Below, in pieces: positions 63,328 through 64,000 of a DNA stretch of 64,000 nucleotides. Each line of letters begins with the position of its first letter. Within the stretch, counting starts at the first letter, position 1. The DNA is from Pseudomonas bohemica (GTDB lineage: Bacteria > Pseudomonadota > Gammaproteobacteria > Pseudomonadales > Pseudomonadaceae): assembly GCF_002934685.1 (NCBI RefSeq), contig NZ_NKHL01000121.1, forward strand, positions 1 to 64,000, given 5' to 3'. The notes below the pieces were generated by a model that made no database searches, had not been told where the DNA came from, and saw nothing but the letters and a program-made list of their open reading frames with translations. The translations under genes were made by a program, and so were the position numbers.

Positions 63328-64000
63328 TTAAAGTTGGTAACGCAAGGTCAGGCTGCTCTGCAGTCGCTGCGCCTGACGGAACGATTCGCGCAGGATTCGC
63401 CGGTCCAGATGATTGAGCACATCGGGATCGATCCGGTTGGAATACGGCAGATTCTGTCGGCTCTGCTGCTGATGCTGCTGCATGCGGGTCTGCTGGATGA
63501 AGTGATAGGCCTCTTCATAGGCCGCCCCGTCCAGCGGGTCGATGACTTCCCTGATCACCAGTTGGCGCAGCCGTTCGAGGGTGTTGTTCGCCCCGATGCC
63601 GTTGGCCAGCGCGAGCAAACGCGCGCCATCGACGAAAGGTGTCAGGCCTTGAGTCTTGAGGTCCAGTGTGTCTTTCTCGCTGCCTTTGCGCGCCACCACG
63701 AAATCCTTGAAACGCCCCACGGGCGGCCGTTGACGCAAGGCGTTGTCGGCCATCATGCGCTGAAACAGTTTGTTGTCGGCGACTTGCGCCAGGATGCTCT
63801 GACGCAATTGCTCGCCGCCAGTTTCATCGCCCCAGACCACGCGCAGGTCGAAATAGATGCTGGACGACAACAAGTTCTCCGGGGTCGCTTCGCGAATGAA
63901 CGAACCAAAACGTCGCGCCCATTCGATGCGTGAGAGGCACAACTCGGGATTGCTGGCCATGATCCCGCCCTTGCACAGCGCAAAACCGCACAACGCCAGG
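63328..64000 (-). CDS. DUF294 CBS/cyclic-nucleotide nucleotidyltransferase-like protein, C-terminal part
   Basis: The visible 224 residues are the end of a protein that runs past the window edge; the frame is open to base 64000. FIREATPENLLSSSIYFDLRVVWGD and MADNALRQRPPVGRFKDFV match the DUF294 nucleotidyltransferase domain and its C-terminal helical domain, QLVIREVIDPLDGAAYEEAYHF. Full family members also have cNMP-binding and CBS domains at the N terminus, outside this window. The role is probably regulatory; not known. Confidence 0.8.
   Translation of the reverse strand, partial: LALCGFALCKGGIMASNPELCLSRIEWARRFGSFIREATPENLLSSSIYFDLRVVWGDETGGEQLRQSILAQVADNKLFQRMMADNALRQRPPVGRFKDFVVARKGSEKDTLDLKTQGLTPFVDGARLLALANGIGANNTLERLRQLVIREVIDPLDGAAYEEAYHFIQQTRMQQHQQQSRQNLPYSNRIDPDVLNHLDRRILRESFRQAQRLQSSLTLRYQL

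Overview
The window is a piece of a Pseudomonas chromosome, probably of the fluorescens/syringae lineage. The evidence is the core gene content (metK, tkt-epd-pgk-fba, glyA, sox, creBCD), the moderately high GC with Pseudomonas-type codon use, and 17 or 18 intergenic inverted pairs of the short REP sequences typical of these genomes. I cannot name the species. No tRNA, rRNA, CRISPR array, transposase or phage gene was seen.

Layout. 1-5.5 kb: most of an insecticidal Tc-toxin A subunit on the minus strand, whose frame stops 56 bases from the window edge, and a small DUF3077 gene. 5.9-8.1 kb: metK with an ArsR-type regulator/methyltransferase upstream (SahR-like) and a perfect 11-bp palindrome in its promoter. 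8.3-14.7 kb: central carbon genes tkt, epd, pgk and fba, with two small lipoproteins between pgk and fba, one of them MliC-like. 14.7-20.2 kb: carnitine catabolism (cdhB, cdhA, cdhC and a CdhR-like regulator), split by an AT-richer insert with two unrecognised genes, then an AAA-ATPase pseudogene. 20.3-29.2 kb: two small genes, then the dimethylglycine operon (dipeptidase-like, DUF5943, dgcA, dgcB, etfA, etfB). 29.2-30.0 kb: a gene-free convergent interval with four spaced copies of a DnaA-box unit. 30-32.8 kb: divergent gbcA and gbcB (glycine betaine monooxygenase). 32.9-38.9 kb: chemoreceptor, a ZapB-like/ZapA pair, ltaE, traX and alaC. 39.3-48.4 kb: glyA-soxBDA, soxG, purU and fdhA. 48.4-52.4 kb: small secreted proteins, an acyltransferase and a retropepsin-like protein. 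52.4-56.2 kb: creB, creC, creD. 56.7-62.4 kb: a FoxIRAB-like siderophore uptake and cell-surface signalling cluster on the minus strand. 62.6-64 kb: a DnaQ-like exonuclease and the 3' part of a DUF294 nucleotidyltransferase gene.

How the genes work together. The core of the window (14.7-48.4 kb) is one catabolic district. CdhA, CdhC and CdhB turn L-carnitine into glycine betaine. GbcA/GbcB demethylate betaine to dimethylglycine. DgcA/DgcB with their own EtfA/EtfB take this to sarcosine, and SoxBDAG takes sarcosine to glycine. GlyA uses the methylene-tetrahydrofolate released by Sox to convert glycine to serine. PurU and FdhA handle surplus C1 units and formaldehyde; LtaE and AlaC are amino acid enzymes in the same district.

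Most worth a second look: the DnaA-box array at 29.3-29.85 kb, the non-canonical zinc-ligand positions in the dipeptidase-like protein, the insert inside the carnitine locus, the ZapA/ZapB-like pair away from ssrS, the 11-bp periodic CreB-tag-like array before creD, and the 21-bp-spaced operator-like repeats before cdhC.
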